A DNA stretch of 64,000 bases, from contig CBINHE010000001.1 of assembly GCA_966250375.1 (NCBI GenBank), positions 80,754-144,753 of the forward strand, read 5' to 3'. The position numbers were made by a program, and so were the translations under genes. Positions 34,822-45,099 of this stretch are shown here, in pieces; the stretch's first letter is position 1; each line of letters starts with the position of its first letter. The notes below the pieces were generated by a model. The model worked only from the letters and a program-made list of their open reading frames with translations, made no database searches and was not told the origin of the DNA. This DNA comes from CAMLDH01 sp966250375. Lineage in GTDB: Bacteria > Pseudomonadota > Gammaproteobacteria > Burkholderiales > Burkholderiaceae_D.

Positions 34822-36210
34822 ATGACTTACGACTCTTCTCCCATCGCAGCCATTGCCACCGCACCCGGACGAGGCGGTATCGGCGTAGTACGCTTGTCCG
34901 GTAAAAATCTGGCACCTGTCATCGAGGCAGTGTGCGGCCTGAAAGAGGGCGCACAATTGCAACCACGCCATGCAACCTATCTGGCATTCCGGAACGCTGA
35001 CGGCAGCGCAATCGACCAAGGTTTGGCGATTTATTTCAAAGCACCACATTCATACACTGGCGAGGATGTACTGGAATTACAAGGCCACGGCGGGCCGATC
35101 GTGATGCAGATGCTGCTGACGCGCTGCATCGAAGCCGGTCACGACATCGACTTGCGTCTGGCGCAGCCGGGGGAATTCACGCATCGTGCCTTCCTCCATG
35201 ACAAGCTCGATCTGGCGCAGGCGGAAGCGGTTGCCGATTTGATTGAAGCATCGACCGAAGCCGCCGCGAAGTCGGCGTCGCAATCGTTGACCGGCGAGTT
35301 TTCCAGAACAATTAATGGCATGGTCGAGCAAGTGATCAACTTGCGCATGTTGGTCGAGGCGACGCTGGATTTTCCGGAAGAAGAAATCGACTTCCTCGAA
35401 AAATCTGACGCACGCGGCCAACTGGAAAAAATTCGCGCCGCTCTGGAACATGTGTTTCAGCGGGCCGCGCAAGGCGCGATGTTGCGCGACGGCTTGAATA
35501 TCGTGCTGGCCGGCGAGCCGAATGTCGGCAAGTCGTCCTTGTTGAATGCGCTGGCCGGTTCGGACGTCGCGATTGTCACGCCGATCGCCGGCACCACGCG
35601 CGACAAGGTGACGGAAACCATTCAACTCGATGGTATCCCGGTCAACGTGATCGACACTGCCGGCATCCGCAACGCAGCCGATGCCAGCGATGAAGTCGAG
35701 CGCATCGGCATCGAGCGCACTTGGGCTGCAGTCGACAAGGCCGATGTGATCGTGCACATGCTGGACGCGAGCCGCGGCCCGACGCGCGCCGACGAGGAAA
35801 TTACTGCACGCTTTCCGGTTGGCATTCCTGTCATGCGCGTATGGAACAAGATCGACTTGTCCGGTCATCGTCCCGCGATCGACCGACTACCGGATTCAAC
35901 CCACATCTATCTGTCGGCGACCGACCGCTTGGGCATGGATTTGCTGCGCGCAGAACTGCTGCGCCTGGCTGGTTGGCAGCAGACAGGAGAGTCGCTGTAC
36001 CTTGCACGCGAACGGCACTTAACAGCATTGAAAGCAGCGCGCATTCACTTGGAGACGGCCGCGCTGCATGCGGCGAGCAGCGATCAGGCGCTGGATTTGT
36101 TCGCGGAAGAATTGCGCTTGGCCCAAGATCGGCTCAGCAGCATTACCGGCGAATTCACGTCGGATGATTTGCTGGGCGTGATTTTTTCGCGGTTTTGCAT
36201 CGGCAAATAG
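34822..36210 (+). CDS. mnmE: tRNA modification GTPase MnmE
   Basis: The 462-residue protein has the N-terminal folate-binding domain (PIAAIATAPGRGGIGVVRLSG), the helical domain, a G domain (GEPNVGKSSLLNAL; DTAGIR; NKID) and the conserved C-terminal CIGK whose Cys is essential. With MnmG it modifies uridine 34 of several tRNAs. It closes the conserved origin cluster. Confidence 0.97.
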   Translation: MTYDSSPIAAIATAPGRGGIGVVRLSGKNLAPVIEAVCGLKEGAQLQPRHATYLAFRNADGSAIDQGLAIYFKAPHSYTGEDVLELQGHGGPIVMQMLLTRCIEAGHDIDLRLAQPGEFTHRAFLHDKLDLAQAEAVADLIEASTEAAAKSASQSLTGEFSRTINGMVEQVINLRMLVEATLDFPEEEIDFLEKSDARGQLEKIRAALEHVFQRAAQGAMLRDGLNIVLAGEPNVGKSSLLNALAGSDVAIVTPIAGTTRDKVTETIQLDGIPVNVIDTAGIRNAADASDEVERIGIERTWAAVDKADVIVHMLDASRGPTRADEEITARFPVGIPVMRVWNKIDLSGHRPAIDRLPDSTHIYLSATDRLGMDLLRAELLRLAGWQQTGESLYLARERHLTALKAARIHLETAALHAASSDQALDLFAEELRLAQDRLSSITGEFTSDDLLGVIFSRFCIGK

Positions 36211-37148
36211 ACAGGCAACAATCGGGGTGAAAGCTGGCCAAGCCGAGGCACTCCATCAGGCGCTATCGGAACAATGAAGAATTTGCATTGTTTTTGCTGA
36301 CGTCGCTTGTTTTGCGAAACACTGAGGGTTAATTCTTCAATGCCAACTTGGTGTTGACGCTTGGCTCGGAGCCGCAAAATGAGCCGGCCTTTTCTTGCCC
36401 GTACCGAGTAATCCCCCGTCTTTACTCGCACAATTGCGGCGTTTCTTCGACCGACCATCCGGCACAAGGGTCGTTCGCATTATCCACGTGGCGCCACGTG
36501 GTCTCGCAAATTTCGCATATATGACGTGTTACCCAGACAGCTTTGGAGCGGCCGGGGTGGAGAATGCGCTCGGTCAGCCCGATTTGTCGAAGTCGTTCGT
36601 GCCGCTTGTTGCTGCGTACGTTTTGTTCTACTAATAAGCATAAATTACAGAGCATGGGGGTCAGTCGATTTTATGAGTTGTAATTATTTGTAAAAGACCA
36701 ATCCAATTTACAAAAGTTCAATATGCATTGCGTTAATTGCACTTCGGCACTTCGGCGCACTGAAAATCCAGTTCTCGAATAAGTTTGAGGGCAAGCGGCT
36801 TTGCCAAAATTTTACGCAGCCATTTCAATCTCGGGCGCTACGTGCCGTTTGTTAGCGAGGAGGTGAGCTTGTACTTCAGTTCGAAGGGGTGCGAGAGGAG
36901 AGTAGGGGGACGTCCGATGAAACGATGGCTGTCACTCTTGACGGGGTTGCGAATGGCGGCTTCTTGTATGACGTGTTTTTACGCTGGCGCTGCTGTCGCA
37001 GCCTGTGCTTTCAAATTGCATTGCCAAGCGCTGGAATCCAGCGCTCGCCGCATCAAATCCAGCGCATCATGGCAGCGCTCGCGCCAATCGGCCGCCAGTC
37101 GGGATTCGCCGTTATCCATCTACCCGGCCTCTTCTTATTCCTGTGGGC
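36211..37148. other. Gene-poor interval after mnmE
   Basis: This 938 bp stretch carries only short, overlapping open frames on both strands. A minus-strand frame near 36422-36655 has Cys pairs (CNLC, CEIC) and a plus-strand frame from 36917 with a purine-rich leader (MKRWLSLLTGLRMAAS) could encode a small secreted or membrane peptide. Neither matches a family I know. It may be eroded coding DNA or an IS remnant. Confidence 0.4.
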
Positions 37149-38075
37149 TTATCGCGTGGTAAATGACCAAGTACGGTTGACGGCGATTCCGTCGACAGTC
37201 CCGATAAATTGCACGTCATAGATGGTGTTGGAAGCCAGAACGTTCAGCGGAATGATCGCGGCCGCGGATGGCGGCGTATGACTGTCGCTCGCCCTTTGCA
37301 TCAGTTGGACCTGCAACGGTGCTCCGCCGCGCGGCTGCATCGTGAACGTCTGCGCCACGACGGTGGAGATGATGTCGGCATGAATGCTGATGGGGTAGCC
37401 GACTTCATTCTGGGTCGGTACCGGATCCGGCTCCTCGTTATCGCTGAAAAAATTGATCGGCACGTTGGTCTGATTGGCAAATGGATAGACGATGGATTGG
37501 CCAGCGCCGAGACCAGTGTCAAGGCCATTAGCGGTGAAATCAGTAGTGAAATAGGTAGCGCCACCCGCCACGGTAGCCGCACCGGCGCCGACTTCCTTGA
37601 ACATCGGCTCGAAAATGACGAAGCGGTGATATATCGCGGCAATCAAACTGTCAGCCGCATACGCGCCGGAAGTATTGCCGCTGCTTGATATCACCTCACC
37701 GTACGCATAGCTGCCTTGCGTGAATTGATAGCCCGCCCCCGCCAGACGATCCGCCACCCTCGCACCGGTAAACCCCGGATTGCCGGGAGTTTGCTCGTGC
37801 GTGATGGTGTTGTTGATTTTTTGGTAATCGGAATGGCCTTGCGCCGCCCCATCGAGCGCATTGTTGCGCGCCAATGCTTGCTCGCCTATTTGTTGCCGGC
37901 GGAAATTGAACCAGTTAAAGCCGTCGGTCGCGGTATTGCCGGTCGCTTGCGGCGCATTCTGTTCCAGCGTGGCCGCAGACGAGGAGGCACCATCGCCACC
38001 TCCACCACATGCTGCCAGCAATAGCGCCGCCAATAATGCGGAAATGATAGAGGCCGAACGAAACGACTGCGCCAT
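37149..38075 (-). CDS. CAP/SCP-domain lipoprotein
   Basis: The roughly 308-residue product has a lipoprotein signal (SIISALLAALLLAAC, lipobox LAAC), a Gly/Ser linker and a CAP domain: FNWFNFRRQQIGE, ALDGAAQGHSDYQ, ITHEQTP, YGEVISSSG and a HRFVIFEPMFKEVG segment. The C-terminal 100 residues form an Ig-like beta domain. The His and Glu of the CAP cavity are visible. Function of bacterial CAP proteins is unclear. The ATG at 38075 is chosen because GGAG lies 8 nt upstream; the GTG at 38084 is the alternative. Confidence 0.85.
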   Translation of the reverse strand: MAQSFRSASIISALLAALLLAACGGGGDGASSSAATLEQNAPQATGNTATDGFNWFNFRRQQIGEQALARNNALDGAAQGHSDYQKINNTITHEQTPGNPGFTGARVADRLAGAGYQFTQGSYAYGEVISSSGNTSGAYAADSLIAAIYHRFVIFEPMFKEVGAGAATVAGGATYFTTDFTANGLDTGLGAGQSIVYPFANQTNVPINFFSDNEEPDPVPTQNEVGYPISIHADIISTVVAQTFTMQPRGGAPLQVQLMQRASDSHTPPSAAAIIPLNVLASNTIYDVQFIGTVDGIAVNRTWSFTTR

Positions 38076-38236
38076 GGCATGCACTCCAGATAATTGCTAA
38101 TGAAGACAACAATGTACCTAGGGAATATCCTAAGCGCAAATGCTTGATCGGATAAACAGTGTTACCTGTGGCTGCACAGTCACCGACGATGAAAATCCAG
38201 CCGCGAATGCGCGCGACCTTAGAGCAAACTCAACTC

Positions 38237-38548
38237 TTACGCGAATTTACCGAACATTTCGGCCAGCGTCTTGGCGCGGGCCGACGCTTCTTCCATGCTG
38301 ACGGCACCGCTGGTATGCGTGGTAATTGCACTGGTTAGCAAGGTCACGAATGCACGATCCAGTGCCTTGCGTGCTGCCGCCATCTGCTGTGCAATAGCAT
38401 CGCAATCCGCCGGCACCGCAGCTTGGGCAAGCAGTTTCTGCACGCCGCGCACTTGCCCTTCAACACGCGCCAGGCGGTGCAACAAATCGGTTTTCTGTTG
38501 ATCGGTCAACGCGGTACCGTGCACGATCTTGAGAGGAGTATCGGCCAA
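38237..38548 (-). CDS. CsoR/FrmR-family metal- or aldehyde-sensing repressor
   Basis: About 103 residues with the DUF156 fold: LLHRLARVEGQVRGVQKLL, then CDAIAQQMAAARKALDRA and a final SAITTH helix. The single conserved Cys and a nearby His fit this group, though the classical Cys-His-Cys copper set is not complete, so formaldehyde or another ligand is possible. The start TTG at 38548 has GGAG 7 nt upstream; ATG 38575 has no such site. No metal transporter sits beside it. Confidence 0.8.
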   Translation of the reverse strand: MADTPLKIVHGTALTDQQKTDLLHRLARVEGQVRGVQKLLAQAAVPADCDAIAQQMAAARKALDRAFVTLLTSAITTHTSGAVSMEEASARAKTLAEMFGKFA

Positions 38549-38760
38549 AATGGAGCTCCAGGAACAGACAAGCATCAATCAAAATTTATACTGCAGGGGG
38601 GATGCTAGCATTTGTTTGTCTGATTGTTAAGAATCGGTTGGAAGACGGCCGAGCCACGCAAAATGCAAAATAGCAAGGCTGTCACGCCGTTCGGAATGAC
38701 AACCAGTAAATCATGCGCAAGCGACAACGGTCTTTGCGTGGCTTCAGAATAAGAAAGTTG

Positions 38761-39820
38761 ATGAATACGCCTTTCCCGCTACCTGCTAATGTCCGCCCCA
38801 TTCTCCTGACGCTAGCTCTTGGCCTGTTAGCCGCCAAGCTGTGCGTCTGGATCAACACCCCGCTTCCCTGGATGATCGGCCCGCTATTTTCGACCGCCGC
38901 CGCTCGCATGGCCAGCCTCGACCTGCGCGCGCCAGTGCAAATCCGCCAAGCTGGCCAATGGGCAATCGGCACCGCACTCGGCTTGTACTTCACGCCAGCG
39001 GTTCTCAAAGTGCTCGCCTCCTATCTCGGCTTCATCGGACTCGCTGTCGCATTCGCGCTGCTGCTGGGGGGCCGCCTGCGGCTGGCTGCTGCACAAGCTT
39101 TCCGGCATCGACAAGACCACCGCATTTTTTGCGATGGCCGTCGGCGGCGCGTCCGAGATGGCAAGCCAGGGCGAGCGCCACGGTGCGGCCGTCGACCGGG
39201 TTGCGGCCGCACACAGTCTGCGCATCATGATGGTAGTCGCGGTCATTCCGTTCGGTTTCAAATTCTGGGATGTGCACGGCAGCGATTTGTACATCCCGGG
39301 TGCGCGTGTGATCAACTATGGCGGTCTGGCATTGCTGATGTTGCTGACCAGTTTGTGTGCAGTTGCATTCAGCCGCCGGAAGTGGCCCAATGCGTGGGTG
39401 ATCGGGCCACTGATGGTCGCGATTGGATTGACAGCGTTCGGCGTGAATTTGTCGGCATTGCCGGAGTGGATCGTGCCTCTCGGCCAACTCTTCATCGGCG
39501 TGTCGCTGGGCACCTGCTTCACACCGGCGTTTTTGCACATGGCGCCGCGCTACCTCGTCAGCGTCGCGGTATGCAGCGCAGTCGCGTTATTGCTGGCAAG
39601 CGGTTTCGGCTACGGCTTGGCGTGGATGAGTGGAATTGATCCGGTGACGGCGATCCTGGCGACGTCTCCCAGCGGCATCGCCGAAATGAGTCTGACTGCC
39701 AAAACACTGCAACTGGGCGTGCCGATCGTCACCGCGTTTCACGTCACGCGCATGGCGGCACTGGTGATACTGGTCGGACCGTTGTTCCGGTTCGCGCAGC
39801 GTATGAAGCGCTGGCCCTAG
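38761..39820 (+). pseudogene. AbrB-family membrane protein, frameshifted in a G-run
   Basis: The N-terminal part (LTLALGLLAAKLCVWINTPL, PWMIGPLFSTAAA) and the C-terminal part (MAVGGASEMASQ, ASPSGIAEMSLTAK) are the two halves of an AbrB-type duplicated membrane protein, each with the P-x-M-x-G and GG-EM motifs. They are in different frames, joined at a run of six G (39066-39071); five would restore one frame of about 352 residues with around ten helices. It is either a true frameshift mutation or a single-base sequencing error. It is not related to the AbrB DNA-binding family. Confidence 0.8.
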
Positions 39821-39826
39821 AAAACG

Positions 39827-40345
39827 CTACGCAAAATCTGGCATTGCATCGTAACGCGACCGGCGCTGCACATGCCGGCTGAACGCGGACATGCTGGACG
39901 CACTGGCTTTCAGGCGATCCAGTGAAAATTGGCGCAGATGCTGAAACACGCTTTGATTGATGGCCATGGTCGCCTGCATCACCAGCAAATCAACATCGTG
40001 ATGCGTGCGATCTGGATTGTCCGGTTTCGCCGCAATGGCTTTGCTGCGCCCCGGCTGCGATTCGAGCACGCAGCGGAATATATCTTCCAGCGTGATCGCA
40101 TTCGGCGGTCCGGCCAGCACCCAGCCGTCGCGGATACTGGCATCCGGACGCATCAATAACGCACCCCACAGGCTGCCGCATAATTTCACCAATTCTTTTG
40201 CCGGACGTCCAGTGTGATCTTCCAGCTGCGCCATGCTTAAAGGTCGCGGCGCATTTGACACCAACGCGCCCAAAATCTCTGTTGCAAGTCGGAATCGGTC
40301 ATGGAGCGCGCCATTACCCAAAATGCAATCGTCGTCGAGACCCAT
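39827..40345 (-). CDS. Rrf2-like winged-helix regulator
   Basis: The 172-residue protein has an N-terminal winged helix (RLATEILGALVSNAPRPLSM, then AQLEDHTGRPAKELVKLCGSL) followed by GWVLAGPPNAITLEDIFRCV, the Rrf2 wing and dimer helix. There is no Cys cluster, so it does not bind an iron-sulfur centre as IscR does. It converges on the AbrB-type gene 6 bp away. Target unknown. Confidence 0.7.
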   Translation of the reverse strand: MGLDDDCILGNGALHDRFRLATEILGALVSNAPRPLSMAQLEDHTGRPAKELVKLCGSLWGALLMRPDASIRDGWVLAGPPNAITLEDIFRCVLESQPGRSKAIAAKPDNPDRTHHDVDLLVMQATMAINQSVFQHLRQFSLDRLKASASSMSAFSRHVQRRSRYDAMPDFA

Positions 40346-40960
40346 GAAACCTCCTGTTGCTCATCATCAATATGAAGTGAGCGTGTTATGCGCCGCACTG
40401 AAAAACCCCTGCCACTTTTTTAGAGGAGAGAAATACTTTTCAGTCTCGTGCGGATAAACGAGACTGAAGGCATCCTAGGTGAACACAGGGCTGCAAATCC
40501 AATGCATTGTGCGCATTAAATTATGCAAAGCGTGCATAACATTCTTCGCCTTCACGTCCTGTCCCGCCATCCATTTGGCTTTAGGCTCGCTGGAGCGGGA
40601 ACCCGAGTCGTTCGAAGCGAAGGTGGAAATGGGCATGTTTGCCGGATTGGCAGTCGATTAGGACTATCCATCGCCACCAATAAATCGCCACCGCTTACGG
40701 TGGCACAATCACCATAGGCGCGAACCTCGATGGACGCGGCGTGGACGTAACGGTCCGCTTTCATGCATGACAACACAATGAAATTTAGTTGAAATGGCAA
40801 ACGGTGCTTTATGCGCCGGAATAGTTTACAGTGTATCGAACGCAGCATTTTTTACGTCGGCAAACACGTCATACAATGTGTGTTATCCGAACGCGTATTG
40901 CATTACGCATGCATCAGGGCCGTATTCGATTTTCAAGAGTTATTGCACAACTGCTTATTC
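40346..40960. other. Intergenic interval with no confident gene
   Basis: A short plus-strand frame at 40479-40661 ends in LGSLEREPESFEAKVEMG, which looks protein-like but has no family match and weak start signals. The rest is AT-rich and includes TGCGCATTAAATTATGCAAA-type partial palindromes that may be regulatory for the gene at 40961. Confidence 0.4.
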
Positions 40961-41725
40961 ATGAAACCCGTCGCTCCAGGCACCGTCATTTTCCATCGTT
41001 ATCGCGGCTATGGCGTTATCACGTCAGTCAATTTATTGACCGGCTGGATCTCCGCGCGTTTCGGCAGCGAGGTCCGCACGCTCGATTTGAATCTGTCTTC
41101 CGATGAAGTGCAGCACGCGGATGGCGAACCGATTCTGTTCCGCCGCGCGCCACCCGACCGCATGCCGCATGCGCGCCTGATGGCGCTGGTGCGCGACCTG
41201 CATCGCGCGGGTTATCAACGTCTGTATCTGTATAGCTGGCCGAAACCGTCCGGCTTGCATTGGCGCTGGCATTTGTTCACCGGACAACGCCGTTGGATGG
41301 AACGCCCGTGGCGCGAAGGCTGGTATGGTTCCGGTGCCGATTACAACTTCAACCCGGTGATGGGTTGGGGCGATGCGCCCGGTGAATCGGCACCGGAATT
41401 GGCAAGCACCTTGGCACGCTTCGATCCGCATGGATTGGCGCAGGCGCTGGGCCGCGATGAAGATCACACGGCATGGTTTGCAGCGGTGTGTGAAGCCTTG
41501 CTGCCGAATTACGCTTTTTCGCTCGGCTGGGATACGCGCAGCGGCCCCGTGCCTGCCGCACTGCCGATCATTCCGGTGCGGCGCGGCGTGCCTGATTATG
41601 CAGGGCCGGACTTGCCATGGCCGCCAGGATGGGCGCGCTTGTGGACCGGCTCGACGGCACTGGCAAAGCCTGTAGTGACATTCAAGGTAGGTCCCGCTGG
41701 TGCCTCTTCAGACGCTGCTCGTTGA
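40961..41725 (+). CDS. Conserved-looking hypothetical protein
   Basis: The 254-residue protein begins MKPVAPGTVIFHRYRGYGVI, a small beta-barrel-like start, and continues with a Trp-rich central segment (LHWRWHLFTGQRRWMERPW, GWYGSGADYNFN). No signal peptide, membrane helix or catalytic motif is evident. I do not recognise the family. The codon use is like that of the housekeeping neighbours, so it looks like a resident gene. A longer upstream frame exists but the ATG at 40961 fits the domain start. Confidence 0.6.
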   Translation: MKPVAPGTVIFHRYRGYGVITSVNLLTGWISARFGSEVRTLDLNLSSDEVQHADGEPILFRRAPPDRMPHARLMALVRDLHRAGYQRLYLYSWPKPSGLHWRWHLFTGQRRWMERPWREGWYGSGADYNFNPVMGWGDAPGESAPELASTLARFDPHGLAQALGRDEDHTAWFAAVCEALLPNYAFSLGWDTRSGPVPAALPIIPVRRGVPDYAGPDLPWPPGWARLWTGSTALAKPVVTFKVGPAGASSDAAR

Positions 41726-41813
41726 CTTCGCAATCGGCGGTTCGCGTAGCCCGATGTCAGCGTGATCGTGTCGCCGACGTAGTGCTGCCCGGGAAATTCC
41801 TGCCTTGCAAGAG

Positions 41814-42803
41814 CTACTGGCTCTGACTCTCTGGATTCAATACATTCTTCGGCGCACCGTTCGCAAAATCGACCACATTCTGAAACGCCGCGCGGAAGTA
41901 CACTTCATAGCTGTCCTTCTCGACATAACCCAGATGCGGCGTCGCCAGCACATTCTCCATGCGCAACAGCGGCGAACCGGCCGGCAGCGGTTCGGTCTCG
42001 AACACATCGAGCGCCGCGTATCCCGGCCGCCCTTGCTGCAACGCTGTCTCCAGCGCCCCGGCCGCCACCAGTTCGGCACGGCTGGTATTGACGAATAATG
42101 CGCTCGATTTCATGCATGCAAGATCTTCGGCAGTAACAATGCCAGTGGTCGCATCGTTGAGCCGCAGATGCATCGAAATGACATCCATGTCCGAGAAGAA
42201 CGCATCTCTCGATTGTGCCGCTTGGTAGCTGTCGTTTACCGCTTGCTCACGGCTCGCATCGCGTCCCCAGATCACAACCTGCATTCCGAATGCCTTGCCA
42301 TAGCCGGCAATCATGCGACCGATCTTGCCGTAGCCCCAGATCCCGAGCTTCTTGCCTTTCAGCACCGTGCCGAGCCCATTGCATTCTGGCCTCATCGATG
42401 CGGTTTGCCATACACCATCCTTCAGGTGCGCGGCGTATTGCGGAATCTTGCGGCTGGCCGCCATGATTAGTGCCCAAGTCAATTCTGCCGGTGCGGTCGG
42501 GTCGCCGACGCCTTCGACAATCCTGATGCCGCATTCAGTGGCGGCAGCAACATCGATATGCCCGCTGACCTTGCCGGTCTGTGAAATCAGCTTAAGCTTG
42601 GGCAACTTGCGCAATAGCTGTCGCGAAAACTCGGTGCGTTCGCGGATCAATACCAATGCATCGAAGTCGGCCAGCCGGATCGCCAGTTGCCCGACACCGC
42701 GCGCGCTATTAGTGAACACTTTGACTTCATGCCCCTCCAATAAAGTAAAGCAGTCGAGGCCGCGCACGCAGTCTTGGTAATCATCGAGAATGGCGATTTT
42801 CAT
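41814..42803 (-). CDS. D-2-hydroxyacid dehydrogenase, NAD-dependent
   Basis: The 329-residue protein has the substrate domain (MKIAILDDYQD) and the Rossmann domain with GKKLGIWGYGKIGRMIAGYG, then LVNTSRAELVAAGAL with the substrate-binding Arg, the Glu of DVFETEPLP, and the catalytic His in ATPHLGYVE. It reduces 2-oxoacids or oxidises D-2-hydroxyacids; the substrate cannot be told from sequence. ATG 42801-42803 is used because the frame upstream has no domain content. Confidence 0.92.
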   Translation of the reverse strand: MKIAILDDYQDCVRGLDCFTLLEGHEVKVFTNSARGVGQLAIRLADFDALVLIRERTEFSRQLLRKLPKLKLISQTGKVSGHIDVAAATECGIRIVEGVGDPTAPAELTWALIMAASRKIPQYAAHLKDGVWQTASMRPECNGLGTVLKGKKLGIWGYGKIGRMIAGYGKAFGMQVVIWGRDASREQAVNDSYQAAQSRDAFFSDMDVISMHLRLNDATTGIVTAEDLACMKSSALFVNTSRAELVAAGALETALQQGRPGYAALDVFETEPLPAGSPLLRMENVLATPHLGYVEKDSYEVYFRAAFQNVVDFANGAPKNVLNPESQSQ

Positions 42804-43164
42804 AGGTAATTTGTTAAATAAGCGCAATTTTGGTAATGGAATAACGTATCTAGGAGATAGCACGATAACCCACTACAAAACTCAACTATTTCTACTACAA
42901 TTTTGATGGGCCACATGGAGGATCGCAGTTTGCCGGGTGTACAATCGGCACTATTTTTCACGCATGTCATTGGTATTTCACATGCGAAGGCAAGCCCCAT
43001 AAGTCTGAGCATTATTCCATTTTTCAGACTTCGCGGTCGTTGATCCGACCGCCATTCGGCAAGACCGCCGTACCGTTGTTATCAAATAGCCACAAGCTGA
43101 CGGCGTTCCAGCCGTGTCGGGACAAGACAAGAATTCTTCTTTATTGGCATTGGAGGTAGTTTCT
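42804..43164. promoter_or_regulatory. Divergent promoter region of the dehydrogenase and PEP carboxykinase genes
   Basis: This 361 bp gap must hold both promoters. A perfect inverted repeat GCGGTCG-ttgatc-CGACCGC lies at 43032-43051 and could be an operator or leader hairpin. No gene is seen. Confidence 0.5.
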
Positions 43165-45021
43165 ATGAATCAGCCCGCCATGGGTGGTGTTGCAGCAATG
43201 AACGCACCAACTTACGTTAAGCAACAAAAATTAATTAACTGGGTTGCCGAAATCGCGGCCTTGACCAAGCCGGCGCGCATTTACTGGTGCAATGGCTCGC
43301 AAGAAGAGTACGACCGCTTGTGCGCCGAAATGGTGACTGCCGGCACCATGAAAAAACTGAACGAGGCCAAGCGTCCGAACAGCTACCTCGCCTGCTCCGA
43401 CCCATCCGACGTGGCGCGCGTCGAAGACCGCACCTACATCTGCTCCACTAGGCAGGAAGACGCCGGCCCCACCAACAACTGGATGGCCCCAGCCGAAATG
43501 CGCACCACCCTGAACGGTCTGTTCGAGGGCTGCATGAAAGGCCGCACGATGTACGTGGTGCCGTTTTCGATGGGCCCGCTGGGTTCGCCGATCGCGCACA
43601 TCGGCATCGAGTTGTCCGATTCCCCCTATGTCGCGGTCAACATGCGCGTGATGACGCGTATGGGCAAGGCTGTGTACGACGTACTCGGCAGCGACGGCGA
43701 ATTCGTGCCGTGCGTGCATAGCGTCGGCGCACCGCTGGCCGACGGCCAGAAAGATGTCGCATGGCCGTGCAACGCCACCAAATACATCGTGCACTATCCG
43801 GAAACTCGTGAAATCTGGTCCTACGGTTCCGGCTACGGCGGCAATGCATTGCTCGGCAAAAAATGCTTTGCACTGCGCATCGCCTCCACCATGGGCCGCG
43901 ACCAAGGCTGGCTGGCAGAACACATGCTGATCCTCGGCGTCGAATCGCCGCAAGGCAAGAAACACTACGTCGCCGCCGCCTTCCCATCCGCCTGTGGCAA
44001 GACCAACTTCGCGATGCTGATTCCGCCCAGGGCCTTCGAAGGCTGGAGAATCACCACCATCGGCGACGACATCGCGTGGATCAAACCGGGTGCCGATGGC
44101 CGCCTGTACGCGATTAATCCGGAAGCCGGCTATTTCGGCGTGGCACCGGGCACCAACACCGCAACCAACTCCAACTGCATGGCATCGCTCACCGCCAACA
44201 CCATCTTCACCAACGTCGCGCTGACCGACGACGGCGACGTGTGGTGGGAAGGCATGACAAAGGAAGTGCCGACGCACCTGATCGACTGGCAAGGCAAGGA
44301 TTGGACACCGGAAATCAGCAAGGAAACCGGCCGCAAAGCAGCGCATCCGAACGCGCGCTTCACCGTCGCCGCCACGCAAAATCCGGTGGTCGACCCAGCT
44401 TGGGACGATCCGGCCGGTGTGCCGATCTCGGCCTTCATCTTCGGTGGCCGTCGCTCGACGACCGTACCGCTGGTGACCGAAGCGCGCAACTGGATTGAAG
44501 GCGTGTACATGGCCGCGACCATGGGTTCCGAAACCACCGCTGCTGCTGCCGGCCAAATGGGTATCGTGCGCCGCGACCCGTTCGCGATGTTACCGTTCAT
44601 GGGCTACAACATGAGCGACTACTTCCAGCACTGGCTCAACATGGGCCAGAAGATTGCCGAATCCGACGCCAAGCTGCCGAGCATCTACTGCGTCAACTGG
44701 TTCCGCACCGATGAAAATGGCAAGTTCGTCTGGCCTGGCTTCGGCGACAACATGCGCGTATTGAAGTGGATGATCGGCCGCATCGAAGGCAAGGCCAGCG
44801 GCGTCGAAAACATCTTCGGCATCACGCCGCAATTCACCGACCTGACGTGGGACGGCATCGATTTCTCGCAAGAAAAATTCGACCGCATCACATCGATCGA
44901 CAAATCAGCATGGGAAGCGGAGTTGAAGTTGCATGCGGAGTTGTTCGATAAGCTGAAGCATCGCTTGCCGGCGGAATTGATCGAGGTGAAAGCGCAATTG
45001 GAAAAGCGGCTGATGGATTGA
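43165..45021 (+). CDS. pckG: Phosphoenolpyruvate carboxykinase (GTP)
   Basis: The 618-residue enzyme shows the GTP-type signatures: FPSACGKTNFAML (P-loop with the reactive Cys), GDDIAWIKPG (metal site), and a nucleotide-binding FGGRRSTTVPLV. It converts oxaloacetate to PEP for gluconeogenesis. The start ATG 43165 has a GGAGGT site at 43152-43157; a longer frame to 43114 exists but lacks one. It ends before a clear terminator. Confidence 0.97.
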   Translation: MNQPAMGGVAAMNAPTYVKQQKLINWVAEIAALTKPARIYWCNGSQEEYDRLCAEMVTAGTMKKLNEAKRPNSYLACSDPSDVARVEDRTYICSTRQEDAGPTNNWMAPAEMRTTLNGLFEGCMKGRTMYVVPFSMGPLGSPIAHIGIELSDSPYVAVNMRVMTRMGKAVYDVLGSDGEFVPCVHSVGAPLADGQKDVAWPCNATKYIVHYPETREIWSYGSGYGGNALLGKKCFALRIASTMGRDQGWLAEHMLILGVESPQGKKHYVAAAFPSACGKTNFAMLIPPRAFEGWRITTIGDDIAWIKPGADGRLYAINPEAGYFGVAPGTNTATNSNCMASLTANTIFTNVALTDDGDVWWEGMTKEVPTHLIDWQGKDWTPEISKETGRKAAHPNARFTVAATQNPVVDPAWDDPAGVPISAFIFGGRRSTTVPLVTEARNWIEGVYMAATMGSETTAAAAGQMGIVRRDPFAMLPFMGYNMSDYFQHWLNMGQKIAESDAKLPSIYCVNWFRTDENGKFVWPGFGDNMRVLKWMIGRIEGKASGVENIFGITPQFTDLTWDGIDFSQEKFDRITSIDKSAWEAELKLHAELFDKLKHRLPAELIEVKAQLEKRLMD

Positions 45022-45066
45022 TGTTAGAGTAAAAGTTCATCTCCCCCTAGATGCGGGAGGAAAATG

Positions 45067-45099
45067 AAGCGCGGCAGGGTAACCTGACCGCGCTTTTTT
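45067..45099 (+). terminator. Terminator after pckG
   Basis: AGCGCGGCAGG-GTAA-CCTGACCGCGCT forms a long stem with one bulge, followed by TTTTTT. It lies about 45 bp after the pckG stop. Confidence 0.85.

Noticed and set aside
26351..36210. Tn7 attachment at glmS
   Set aside because: No glmS gene is in the window; the nearest conserved gene is gyrB, with an XRE gene between it and the element.
43231..44556. A 441-codon minus-strand frame inside pckG
   Set aside because: Antisense to a highly conserved enzyme and compositionally skewed to His/Arg/Gly; not a gene.
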